This document shows, piece by piece, positions 1 to 6,135 of a stretch of DNA of 8,330 nucleotides; within the stretch, counting starts at the first letter, position 1, and every line of letters begins with the position of its first letter. Position numbers and translations under genes: made by a program. The DNA comes from Bacillota bacterium (GTDB taxonomy: Bacteria > Bacillota > Clostridia > Oscillospirales > Oscillospiraceae). The notes beneath the pieces were generated by a model. The model made no database searches. It was given only the letters and a program-made list of their open reading frames with translations, and was not told the DNA's origin. The stretch lies in assembly GCA_023395775.1 (NCBI GenBank), contig JAEWYA010000238.1:1-8330 (forward strand), read 5' to 3'.

Positions 1-34
1 AGAGCCGCGTCCTGTTATCCATCTCTTTTACCTG

Positions 35-42
35 AAAGGAGG
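35..42 (+). promoter_or_regulatory. Ribosome binding site of the ABC permease gene
   Basis: AAAGGAGG lies 8 nt before the ATG at 51, a near-ideal Shine-Dalgarno sequence that supports this start. The 34 bases before it are too short to assign. One frame ends at a TGA (33-35) and could be the tail of an upstream gene, but this cannot be shown. Confidence 0.8.
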
Positions 43-50
43 GGCCGCCC

Positions 51-935
51 ATGTTAGACCTGCTGGTCAGCACCTTGATTCAAGGGCTGATCTACGCGCT
101 GGTCTCTTTCGGCGTGTACATCACCTATTCTATTCTGGACTTCCCCGATCTGAGCGTGGACGGCAGCTTCCCCCTGGGAGCGGCGGTCACCGCCGTGCTG
201 CTGACCCGTGGCTGCAATCCGTATCTGACGCTGCTGGCGGCAATATCCGTGGGGGCCCTGGCCGGGCTTTGCACCGGCGTTATCCATGTGAAGCTCCATG
301 TTCGGGATCTGCTGGCGGGCATCATCACCATGACCGCACTGTTTTCCATCAATTTGCAGATTGCCGGGTCCAACCTGACGGTGGAACGGTCAGTGGACAC
401 CATTTTTTCCGCCGGACCCACCATGGCCCTCTTCGGCGGTTTGAGTCTGACGGAACGCAAGCTGGTGGTGGCGCTCATCATCGCGGTGGCCGTGAAACTG
501 CTGCTGGATGCGTTTTTCGCCACAAAGGCGGGCCTGCTGCTCCGGGCGGTAGGAGACAACGCTTTTCTTGTCACGTCGCTTGCCAAGGACAAGGGCAACG
601 TGAAACTGGCGGGACTGGTGATTTCCAACGCGTTGGTGGCCCTGGGCGGCTCGCTGGTATGCCATGAGACTCGCAGCTTTTCCGCCACCATGGGTACCGG
701 GCAGGTGGTCTTCGGACTGGCGACGGTCATCATCGGCGTGGCGCTGTTCCGCCGTCTCAGCTTTGTGAAGGGCACCACCGCCGTGATCGTGGGCAGCGTC
801 CTCTACAAGCTCTGCATTGCGGTGGCATTGGACCTGGGACTGCCCCCCAATATGATGAAGCTTATCACTGCCGTGCTGTTTTTGTTGGTGCTGGTGGCAT
901 CCGGACGGAAAGGAGAGGAGATTATCCATGCTTGA
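51..935 (+). CDS. ABC transporter permease (TrpY/COG4120-like, BPD_transp_2 family)
   Basis: Integral membrane subunit of an ABC importer, 294 residues. Hydrophobic segments are visible at roughly 5-27, 41-53, 57-79, 87-107, 137-156, 186-205, 218-234, 241-261 and 268-283, consistent with a multi-pass permease of the branched-chain-amino-acid/sugar permease superfamily. The stretch at 30-46 (DFPDLSVDGSFPLGAAV) and the cytoplasmic loop at 162-170 (LLLRAVGDN) are hallmarks of the uncharacterised importer permeases in COG4120, whose best-known member is streptococcal TrpY. The loop is the likely contact with the ATPase. The ATPase gene overlaps the 3' end by 8 nt, so the two are translationally coupled. 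In this family a lipoprotein (COG2984) usually precedes the permease and is probably just outside the window. The substrate cannot be read from the sequence; an amino acid or similar small molecule is plausible. Length is normal for the family. Confidence 0.85.
   Translation: MLDLLVSTLIQGLIYALVSFGVYITYSILDFPDLSVDGSFPLGAAVTAVLLTRGCNPYLTLLAAISVGALAGLCTGVIHVKLHVRDLLAGIITMTALFSINLQIAGSNLTVERSVDTIFSAGPTMALFGGLSLTERKLVVALIIAVAVKLLLDAFFATKAGLLLRAVGDNAFLVTSLAKDKGNVKLAGLVISNALVALGGSLVCHETRSFSATMGTGQVVFGLATVIIGVALFRRLSFVKGTTAVIVGSVLYKLCIAVALDLGLPPNMMKLITAVLFLLVLVASGRKGEEIIHA
909..920 (+). promoter_or_regulatory. Ribosome binding site of the ABC ATPase gene, inside the permease gene
   Basis: Two overlapping purine-rich elements, AAAGGAG (909-915) and AGAGGAG (914-920), precede the ATG at 928 with 7 nt spacing from the second. 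They lie within the permease coding sequence, as expected for overlapping, coupled genes. Confidence 0.7.
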
Positions 936-1701
936 GGTACGGGAGGTTTCCAAGACCTATAACCCCGGCACCGTGACGGAGCAGTGCCTGTTCGACAAGT
1001 TCTCCCTCTCGGTGGAGGACAGTCAATTTGTCTCCATCGTGGGCAGCAACGGCTCGGGCAAAACCTCTCTTCTGAACATCATCTGCGGATCCATTCCCGT
1101 GGAAAGCGGCGACGTGCTGGTGGGCGGCGAGAGCATTTCCCGGAAAAAGGATTTCCAGCGTTATATCACCATGGGCCGCGTATACCAAAACCCGGCAATG
1201 GGGACCTGTCCTCACCTGACAATGCTGGAAAATCTGTCGCTTGCGGACAACAAGGGCAAAGCCTTTGGCTTCAGCCGGGGGGTGAATAAAAAGCGCGTCG
1301 ATTACTATCGCGGCGAGCTGGAAAGTTTGGGTCTGGGGTTAGAGGATAAGCTGAGCGTGAAAATGGGTTCCCTCTCCGGCGGACAGCGGCAGGCCGTGGC
1401 CCTGCTGATGGCGACCATGACGCCGCTGAACTTCTTGATTCTGGATGAGCATACGGCGGCTCTGGACCCCAAGACCGCGGAGGTCATTATGCAGCTCACC
1501 GACAAGATCATTCGGGAAAAACGGCTCACGGCTATGATGGTAACCCACAATCTGCGCTACGCGGTGGAATACGGCGACCGGCTGCTGATGATGGACCGGG
1601 GACACGTGGTGTTGGACCGGGTGGGAGCGGAAAAGCAGAACACCTCGATGGACGATCTTCTCACGCTGTTCAACAAGATCTCCATTGAGTGCGGAAATTG
1701 A
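928..1701 (+). CDS. ABC transporter ATP-binding protein (TrpZ/COG1101-like)
   Basis: Cytoplasmic ATPase that would power the permease encoded immediately upstream; 257 residues, a normal length for a single nucleotide-binding domain. All expected motifs are intact in order: Walker A GSNGSGKTS at 39-47, Q-loop Gln87, signature LSGGQ at 149-153, Walker B ending in Asp173 with catalytic Glu174, D-loop around 178-181 (ALDP) and H-loop His207 (VTHNL). The sequence style, including the opening LEVREVSKTYNPGT and the VYQNPAMGTCP stretch after the Q-loop, fits the COG1101 ATPases that pair with COG4120 permeases. The start overlaps the permease stop by 8 nt and has its own Shine-Dalgarno sequence. 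The TipAS-like gene follows after 10 nt, so it is probably on the same transcript. ABC ATPase identity is very secure; the specific subfamily is less so. Confidence 0.92.
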   Translation: MLEVREVSKTYNPGTVTEQCLFDKFSLSVEDSQFVSIVGSNGSGKTSLLNIICGSIPVESGDVLVGGESISRKKDFQRYITMGRVYQNPAMGTCPHLTMLENLSLADNKGKAFGFSRGVNKKRVDYYRGELESLGLGLEDKLSVKMGSLSGGQRQAVALLMATMTPLNFLILDEHTAALDPKTAEVIMQLTDKIIREKRLTAMMVTHNLRYAVEYGDRLLMMDRGHVVLDRVGAEKQNTSMDDLLTLFNKISIECGN

Positions 1702-1706
1702 GGAGG
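1701..1706 (+). promoter_or_regulatory. Ribosome binding site deciding the start of the TipAS-like gene
   Basis: AGGAGG lies 5 nt before the ATG at 1712. An in-frame TTG at 1685 would give nine more residues, but it lies inside the ATPase gene and lacks a comparable site, so 1712 is preferred. Confidence 0.75.
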
Positions 1707-1711
1707 ACGCT

Positions 1712-2002
1712 ATGGCAAACTATATTGGAGCGGGCGGCGAGCAGGCCGATGAGGATCAGCTGCTACAGGCGTTTGCGGCGCTGACTCCGGCGGACGACCC
1801 CGCCTGCCCAGAGGCCCGGGAACTGGTGGAACAGTGGCAGGCCCACATCGCCAAATACCACGACGGATGCGACCGGGAAAAGCTCCTGCGGATGGGACGG
1901 CTATACGCCGCGGACGACCGGTTTGCCGAAATGCTGGACAGCTACGGCGACGGCACCGCTCATTATATGGGCGAGGCGATTTTGAGCTTTTTGGGCCAGT
2001 AA
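1712..2002 (+). CDS. Free-standing TipAS-like antibiotic-recognition domain protein
   Basis: A 96-residue soluble protein with no signal peptide or membrane segment. The C-terminal half resembles the TipAS domain, the drug-binding module of MerR-family regulators such as TipA of Streptomyces: a helix LVEQWQAHIAKYHDGC (38-53), then LLRMGRLYAADDRF (58-71), MLDSYGDGTAHYMGEAI (74-90) and a short tail. Here no MerR DNA-binding domain is attached, and the domain is shorter at its N-terminus than the roughly 140-residue TipAS. Cys53 sits 44 residues from the C-terminus, close to the position of the cysteine that captures thiostrepton in TipA; equivalence is an inference without an alignment. Being 10 nt behind the ABC ATPase, it is likely co-transcribed with the importer and might bind a small molecule related to its cargo. 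Domain call moderately sure; role unknown. Confidence 0.68.
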   Translation: MANYIGAGGEQADEDQLLQAFAALTPADDPACPEARELVEQWQAHIAKYHDGCDREKLLRMGRLYAADDRFAEMLDSYGDGTAHYMGEAILSFLGQ

Positions 2003-2013
2003 ACGCGGACGGC

Positions 2014-2088
2014 ACCGCTAACCTATACAACAAGCAAGCACCCGAGGACGTAATGCCGTCCTTAGGTGCTTGCTTGTTATTAAGCGGT
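2014..2088 (+). terminator. Long hairpin, probable terminator of the ABC operon
   Basis: Starting 12 nt after the TipAS-like stop codon, a perfect 14-bp inverted repeat pairs 2029-2042 (AACAAGCAAGCACC) with 2065-2078. The stem continues inward, after one mismatch and a G-T pair, with 6 bp (2045-2050 with 2057-2062) closing a 6-nt loop. Outside it, ACCGCT (2014-2019) can pair with AGCGGT (2083-2088) across an internal loop. The 3' flank (TTATTAAG) is T-rich but lacks a run of Ts, so it is not a textbook intrinsic terminator. It could also act as an mRNA 3'-end stabiliser or serve the opposite strand. Confidence 0.6.
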
Positions 2089-2334
2089 AATCTTAGCGCA
2101 CATACCCTAACATATATCGGAGACGGCATCAATCACTCTGTATTTATTGCAGGAGAATTTTTCAGCGTCCTTTATTGACGCACATATAGCTGCCCGTAAA
2201 TGCTGTAAAAGGGGAATTTCCTCATATACCGGGCACCTTTCTCATAAGCTGGGAATATCATAAATTAAACGGGCGGACGCCGGCGTTAAATCGCACTCAG
2301 CCGGGTCCCGATCCCGAATATCGGAGGGTACGGT

Positions 2335-2583
2335 ATGCGGAAAATACCAGCCACGAGGCCGCCCAATACGGTTCCGAAATACTGCCGGGCCATGAAGGGA
2401 ACCGGCCCGAACTTCATCAGGCAATACATCGGTTTTCTCGTCTATGTATGGACCGTTTACGGCAACGGCTTCTGGGTATATCCCACGGGCATCAGCAGCG
2501 GAGTTTTATACGGATACGTATGGAGAACCTCTCATTATGAATATTCGCAGTTCCGCGTATCCATGATCGACTGTCTCTATTGA
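2335..2583 (+). CDS. Hypothetical aromatic-rich small protein (doubtful)
   Basis: An 82-codon frame from ATG to TGA, not matching any family I know. Supporting it: GGAGGG at 2323-2328 lies 6 nt before the ATG, third codon positions are moderately GC-rich, and the frame is longer than expected by chance in such sequence. Composition is odd, with 10 tyrosines and 3 tryptophans. A hydrophobic, aromatic stretch at about 31-50 (YIGFLVYVWTVYGNGFWVYP) could be a short membrane segment. The N-terminal 30 residues are basic and proline-rich. Against it: no recognisable domain, and a competing hydrophobic frame on the other strand (2286-2429). It ends 96 nt before the first protease gene, so it could be a leader gene of that operon or the remnant of a decayed gene. 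Confidence 0.3.
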   Translation: MRKIPATRPPNTVPKYCRAMKGTGPNFIRQYIGFLVYVWTVYGNGFWVYPTGISSGVLYGYVWRTSHYEYSQFRVSMIDCLY

Positions 2584-2664
2584 TATAGGCGAAACGCTTT
2601 CGTTTTCTGAAAGGTTAGCGCTTCGAAGTCAGTCCGCCTTCTATTAGAGGGTGCATAAATTTGT

Positions 2665-2673
2665 AAAGGGAGG
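2665..2673 (+). promoter_or_regulatory. Ribosome binding site of the first protease gene
   Basis: AAAGGGAGG lies 6 nt before the ATG at 2680. It is a strong site, and its gene is the only member of the array that begins with ATG. Confidence 0.8.
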
Positions 2674-2679
2674 AATTTT

Positions 2680-4401
2680 ATGCCTGACCTGCCGGTGAAT
2701 TTGGAAAAGCTGACCCGGTTTGAATCCAACCTCACGGAAAACGGTCTGTTGGAAGTCATTGTGAAATATAATGGGGATCTTCGGAATATCGGCACACAGT
2801 TGGGTGCCGATATCGAACTGTTAAGCCCCGATTACGCCATTGTCACAATCGACATGAACCGGCTGCCTGAGCTTTACTCATTTCCGCAGATTGAGTACAT
2901 TGAATTGCCCAAGACGCTGACGTTTATGCTTCGGGACAGTCTTGAAAGCGCCTGTATTCCACCTGTCCAGCGCTCAGGCGAGTTGGGGCTGACCGGCAGC
3001 GGTGTGATCGTGGGGATCATCGACTCCGGGATCGACTACACACACCCCGATTTTCGAAATCCGGACGGCACCAGCAGGATTTTATTCCTCTGGGATCAGA
3101 CTGCCGCAGGTCCGCCGCCGGAGGGCTTTCGGAACGGTACGGAATATACGCAGGCCCGGATCAACGAAGCCCTGCTGAGCGCGGACCCGCTGACTTCCCT
3201 GCCGTTCTCCGACACGGCCGGACACGGAACCGCCGTCGCAGGCATTGCCGCCGGAAACGGCGCTTCCAGCAACGGAACAGAAAAGGGCGTCGCACCAAAT
3301 GCGGGATTGATTGTGGTGAAGCTCGGGCATACCGGAAATGAGTCCTTTGCGCGGACCACAGAAATTATGCGCGGCGTCAAATATCTGTCTGACAAAGCGA
3401 TTGCGCTGAACATGCCCCTGAGCATCAACCTCAGCTACGGCACCAACAACGGCTCGCACACCGGTGACTCCCTTTTCGAGCGCTACCTGAACAGCATGTG
3501 TGAGCGCTGGAAGACCGTTATGTCGGTTGCAACCGGAAACGAGGGTTCCGCGGCCCACCACTACCATGCCAAATTGGCGCAAAAGGAAACCTCAACCATC
3601 GAATTCTCAGTGGGCGGAAATCCCAGGCGGCTTTATATGACCCTGTGGAAAAACTTTGCGGACACCATCACATTCGAGCTGATCGCACCCAACGGCAGGT
3701 CCACAGGGGTCATTCAACCCCTGCAAAGCATCACGAGGGCAACGCTGGGCGGCACCAACGTCTCCATTATTTATGCGCAGCCGAACCATTACACCATACA
3801 GCAGGAGGTTTATTTTCTCTTCTCCACGCAGGGCGCCGGCGTTGCCCAAGGCGTCTGGAAGCTGATCGCACGGGGTGAGCAGATTGTAGACGGCGAGTTT
3901 AATATCTGGCTCCCCACCGTGGAAGACGTGACACAGAATACGTCGTTCCTGCGTGCCGATGTCAATCTGACGCTAACCCTACCCTCCACTGTGCAGAACG
4001 TCGTCTCCGTGGGAGGCTATAACTCTATGCTCGGAATTGCCACCGTTTTCTCGGGCAGAGGGCCCGCCAGCGGCTTTCCTCTCATTAAGCCCGATTTGGT
4101 CGCCCCCAGCGTCAGCATTCTGACAACAAAGGCCGGGGGCGGATACGACGCATACACCGGAACCAGCATGGCGGCCCCCTTTGTCACCGGAGCAGCGGCG
4201 CTGATGATGGAGTGGGGAATTGTTCGGGGGAATGACCCGTTTTTGTATGGCCAGCGCGTTAAGGCGTTTCTGCGCAGGGGCGCGAACAGAAAGTTTTCAG
4301 CCCAGATTCCGAATAATCAATGGGGCTACGGGGCCCTCAGCCTCTGTGACGCTATGGATGAGCTTGTGGAATACACTCGGACGGGGGGCGCTTTTTCGTG
4401 A
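2680..4401 (+). CDS. S8 family serine protease, Csp/CspA-like subtilase (array copy 1)
   Basis: Subtilisin-like serine protease of 573 residues, related to the clostridial Csp proteases that activate the cortex-lytic enzyme SleC during germination. A propeptide-like domain spans about 15-85. The catalytic residues are intact: Asp115 (GIIDSGID), His182 (GHGTAVAG), Ser496 (GTSMAAPFVTG), with oxyanion Asn287 (ATGNEG). The substrate-binding strand has the canonical S-x-G (Ser252-Tyr253-Gly254). Asn287 and Ser496 are 209 residues apart, against 66 in subtilisin BPN'. That points to an insertion of about 140 residues at roughly 305-440, where Csp proteases carry a jelly-roll domain. There is no signal peptide or membrane segment, so the product is made in the cytoplasm. 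It is clearly more diverged from copies 2-4 than they are from each other. The gene heads the array and overlaps copy 2 by 4 nt. Family secure; germination role inferred. Confidence 0.9.
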   Translation: MPDLPVNLEKLTRFESNLTENGLLEVIVKYNGDLRNIGTQLGADIELLSPDYAIVTIDMNRLPELYSFPQIEYIELPKTLTFMLRDSLESACIPPVQRSGELGLTGSGVIVGIIDSGIDYTHPDFRNPDGTSRILFLWDQTAAGPPPEGFRNGTEYTQARINEALLSADPLTSLPFSDTAGHGTAVAGIAAGNGASSNGTEKGVAPNAGLIVVKLGHTGNESFARTTEIMRGVKYLSDKAIALNMPLSINLSYGTNNGSHTGDSLFERYLNSMCERWKTVMSVATGNEGSAAHHYHAKLAQKETSTIEFSVGGNPRRLYMTLWKNFADTITFELIAPNGRSTGVIQPLQSITRATLGGTNVSIIYAQPNHYTIQQEVYFLFSTQGAGVAQGVWKLIARGEQIVDGEFNIWLPTVEDVTQNTSFLRADVNLTLTLPSTVQNVVSVGGYNSMLGIATVFSGRGPASGFPLIKPDLVAPSVSILTTKAGGGYDAYTGTSMAAPFVTGAAALMMEWGIVRGNDPFLYGQRVKAFLRRGANRKFSAQIPNNQWGYGALSLCDAMDELVEYTRTGGAFS

Positions 4402-6104
4402 ACGGAGGAAACCCGATTGAGCAAGTCCTCTACTCCCCCGACACGGTGGATTTCGTTTTAAGACAGAACGCGTTTGTCGATCAGCTTCTTAAAAACAACC
4501 CCTCCGTTTTAACCACGCAGCTGCTTGCCGGAAGGTATATTGTCTGCTATACGGATACGAAAACCTTCAACAGTCTGATCGACCAGTTCGGATCCAGCTT
4601 CATCAGCTACATCTCCCTTGTAGTGGGTCTGCTGGACCGCGCGAACCTGGCGGTGACCGGGATTATGCAGGTACATGAGCAGCCGTATCTGGACCTGCGC
4701 GGCAAGGGGGTCCTGCTGGGCTTTGTCGATACGGGCATTGATTATACAAAAAGCGCATTCCGCAAGGAAGACGGTTCCAGCAGAATTCAGTTTCTCTATG
4801 ATCAGACAGTCCCCGGACCCCCGCCCGAGGGATTTTATATCGGTAAGGAATACACAAACGAACAAATCAACCAGGCGCTGCGAGCGGAGGACCCCTATCA
4901 GATCGTTCCCCAGAGGGACGAAAACGGACACGGCACCTTCCTGGCCTCCGTCGCTGCGGGAAGTGACTCGGGGGACCTTTTGGGGGCCGCGCCGGACTCG
5001 GAGCTGATTATCGTAAAGCTGCCGAAAGCCCGTCCCTTTTACCGCAACTGGTTCGCCGTTCCGCCGGAACAGGAATTCGCGTACGAGTCAACCGCCATCA
5101 TGATCGGCGTGGAATACATCGTTAAAAAAGCGCGCCAGCTCAACCGCCCGGTGGTGATCTGCATTGGGGTTGGAACAACCTTCGGCGCACACGACGGTTT
5201 TTCAATTTTTGAGGAATATCTGAGCAACATTGCAAACTTACGGGGCGTATGTGTCTGCACGGCGGCAGGAAACGAGAGTCAGGCGCGGCATCATATGCAG
5301 GGCATAATTGCAGAGAAAGGCGCGACGCAGAACATTGATCTGAAGGTCGGGGAAAACGCAGGAAACGTGATCCTGGGGATCTGGAACACCATTTCAGATA
5401 AAATTTCTCTGTCTGTGCGGTCGCCCACGGGCGAGCTGATGGCACGGGTCCCCTCCAAGCCCGGAGCCGTCAGCCGCTCCAATCTGATTTTGGAAAAGTC
5501 CGCCGTTCAGGTAGAGTACTACTTCCCCTATGAGAGCACGGGAAGCCAGCTGTCCTCCGTGAATATCTTCAACGCTACACCCGGAATCTGGACGATCACC
5601 GTCTATGGGGACATAATTCTCAACGGCACGTTCCACGCATGGCTTCCCCTGACCGGCTTTGTCTCTCCCACGGTGGAATTCCTGTCGGCCACACCCTACT
5701 ACACCGTGGTCTGCCCCTCCACAATGTTTGGTTCCATCAGCTGCGGCGCGTATGACAGTACGACCGGCAGCCTGTTCTCCGACTCCTCGTGGGGACCCAC
5801 CCGCTTGGATCGGATGGCGCCGGACCTGGTGGCGCCCGGGGTGGATGTTGGCGGGATTTATCCAAGCGGGCCCGGGATCATGAGCGGGACCAGCGTGGCC
5901 TCCGCAATTACCGCGGGCGCCTGCGCGCTGATGATGCAGTGGGGCATCGTTGAAAAAAACGACGTGGCGCTGAGTACCTATCAGATTCGCGCTTATCTGA
6001 TCCGCGGCTGCAACCGCAGCCCCACCATGACCTATCCCAATACGCAGTGGGGATACGGCACTTTGAATCTGTTCCAGACGTTTAATCTCATGCGGGAGCT
6101 GTGA
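4398..6104 (+). CDS. S8 family serine protease, Csp/CspA-like subtilase (array copy 2)
   Basis: 568-residue subtilase with intact Asp111 (GFVDTGID), His178 (GHGTFLAS), oxyanion Asn292 (AAGNES) and Ser499 (GTSVASAITAG). The propeptide region at about 12-95 opens with the SPDTV motif shared with copies 3 and 4. The insertion between Asn292 and Ser499, roughly 312-440, matches the Csp jelly-roll domain. Two subtilisin features differ from copy 1: the S-x-G of the substrate-binding strand is Gly257-Val258-Gly259, and the proline normally three residues after the Ser is Ala. No signal peptide is seen and there are eight cysteines, which suits a reducing compartment. The GTG start at 4398 overlaps the TGA of copy 1 and puts SPDTV at the same distance from the start as in copy 3. 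However, the best Shine-Dalgarno, GGAGG at 4404-4408, lies downstream of that GTG, so the true start is uncertain. Confidence 0.88.
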   Translation: MNGGNPIEQVLYSPDTVDFVLRQNAFVDQLLKNNPSVLTTQLLAGRYIVCYTDTKTFNSLIDQFGSSFISYISLVVGLLDRANLAVTGIMQVHEQPYLDLRGKGVLLGFVDTGIDYTKSAFRKEDGSSRIQFLYDQTVPGPPPEGFYIGKEYTNEQINQALRAEDPYQIVPQRDENGHGTFLASVAAGSDSGDLLGAAPDSELIIVKLPKARPFYRNWFAVPPEQEFAYESTAIMIGVEYIVKKARQLNRPVVICIGVGTTFGAHDGFSIFEEYLSNIANLRGVCVCTAAGNESQARHHMQGIIAEKGATQNIDLKVGENAGNVILGIWNTISDKISLSVRSPTGELMARVPSKPGAVSRSNLILEKSAVQVEYYFPYESTGSQLSSVNIFNATPGIWTITVYGDIILNGTFHAWLPLTGFVSPTVEFLSATPYYTVVCPSTMFGSISCGAYDSTTGSLFSDSSWGPTRLDRMAPDLVAPGVDVGGIYPSGPGIMSGTSVASAITAGACALMMQWGIVEKNDVALSTYQIRAYLIRGCNRSPTMTYPNTQWGYGTLNLFQTFNLMREL

Positions 6105-6120
6105 TATATCAATTTTTGAC

Positions 6121-6127
6121 AAGAGGT
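6121..6127 (+). promoter_or_regulatory. Ribosome binding site of protease copy 3
   Basis: AAGAGGT lies 8 nt before the GTG at 6136. No in-frame ATG lies before the conserved SPDTV motif, so the GTG start is well supported. Confidence 0.6.
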
Positions 6128-6135
6128 GCTGCATT

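Larger units (their letters stand above)
2089..2679. other. Intergenic region between the ABC operon and the protease array
   Basis: About 590 nt without a recognised gene. Roughly 2089-2270 is clearly more AT-rich than the flanking genes and is closed by stops in most frames. It includes a TTGACG (2175-2180) resembling a -35 box, but with only a poor -10 (TAAATG at 2197). A perfect 10-bp palindrome ACGCCGGCGT lies at 2277-2286. From about 2335 to 2583 there is an open frame on the + strand, described separately. No tRNA, riboswitch or CRISPR repeat was recognised. The promoter of the protease array should be here, but no site could be fixed with confidence. Confidence 0.6.

Noticed and set aside
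125..953. Overlapping - strand open frames of 187-217 codons across the permease gene
   Set aside because: They mirror a clear membrane permease gene with strong ribosome sites; translations show no domain.
1949..2019. 12-nt direct repeat GACGGCACCGCT at 1949-1960 and 2008-2019
   Set aside because: Too short to mean much; one copy codes for the TipAS-like C-terminus and the other is part of the hairpin foot. Could be a small duplication but nothing else supports it.
2175..2203. TTGACG at 2175-2180 as a vegetative promoter -35 box
   Set aside because: The matching -10 position holds only TAAATG with 16-nt spacing, and the next confident gene starts about 480 nt away.
2277..2286. Perfect 10-bp palindrome ACGCCGGCGT as an operator
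   Set aside because: A single short GC-rich palindrome with no repeat and no nearby regulator gene or clear promoter; chance is a sufficient explanation.
2590..2602. Small inverted repeat CGAAA/TTTCG followed by TTTT, as a terminator
   Set aside because: A 5-bp stem with a 3-nt loop is too weak, and there is no confident gene it would end.
2654..2660. CATAAAT just before the first protease gene as a sigma-K/sigma-E -10 box
   Set aside because: Transcription would start at or inside the ribosome binding site (2665-2673), leaving no usable leader, and no -35 partner was found.
5394..6134. 246-codon open frame on the - strand over the 3' part of protease copy 2
   Set aside because: Antisense shadow with low-complexity Gly/Ala/His-rich translation; no support from a ribosome site or domain.
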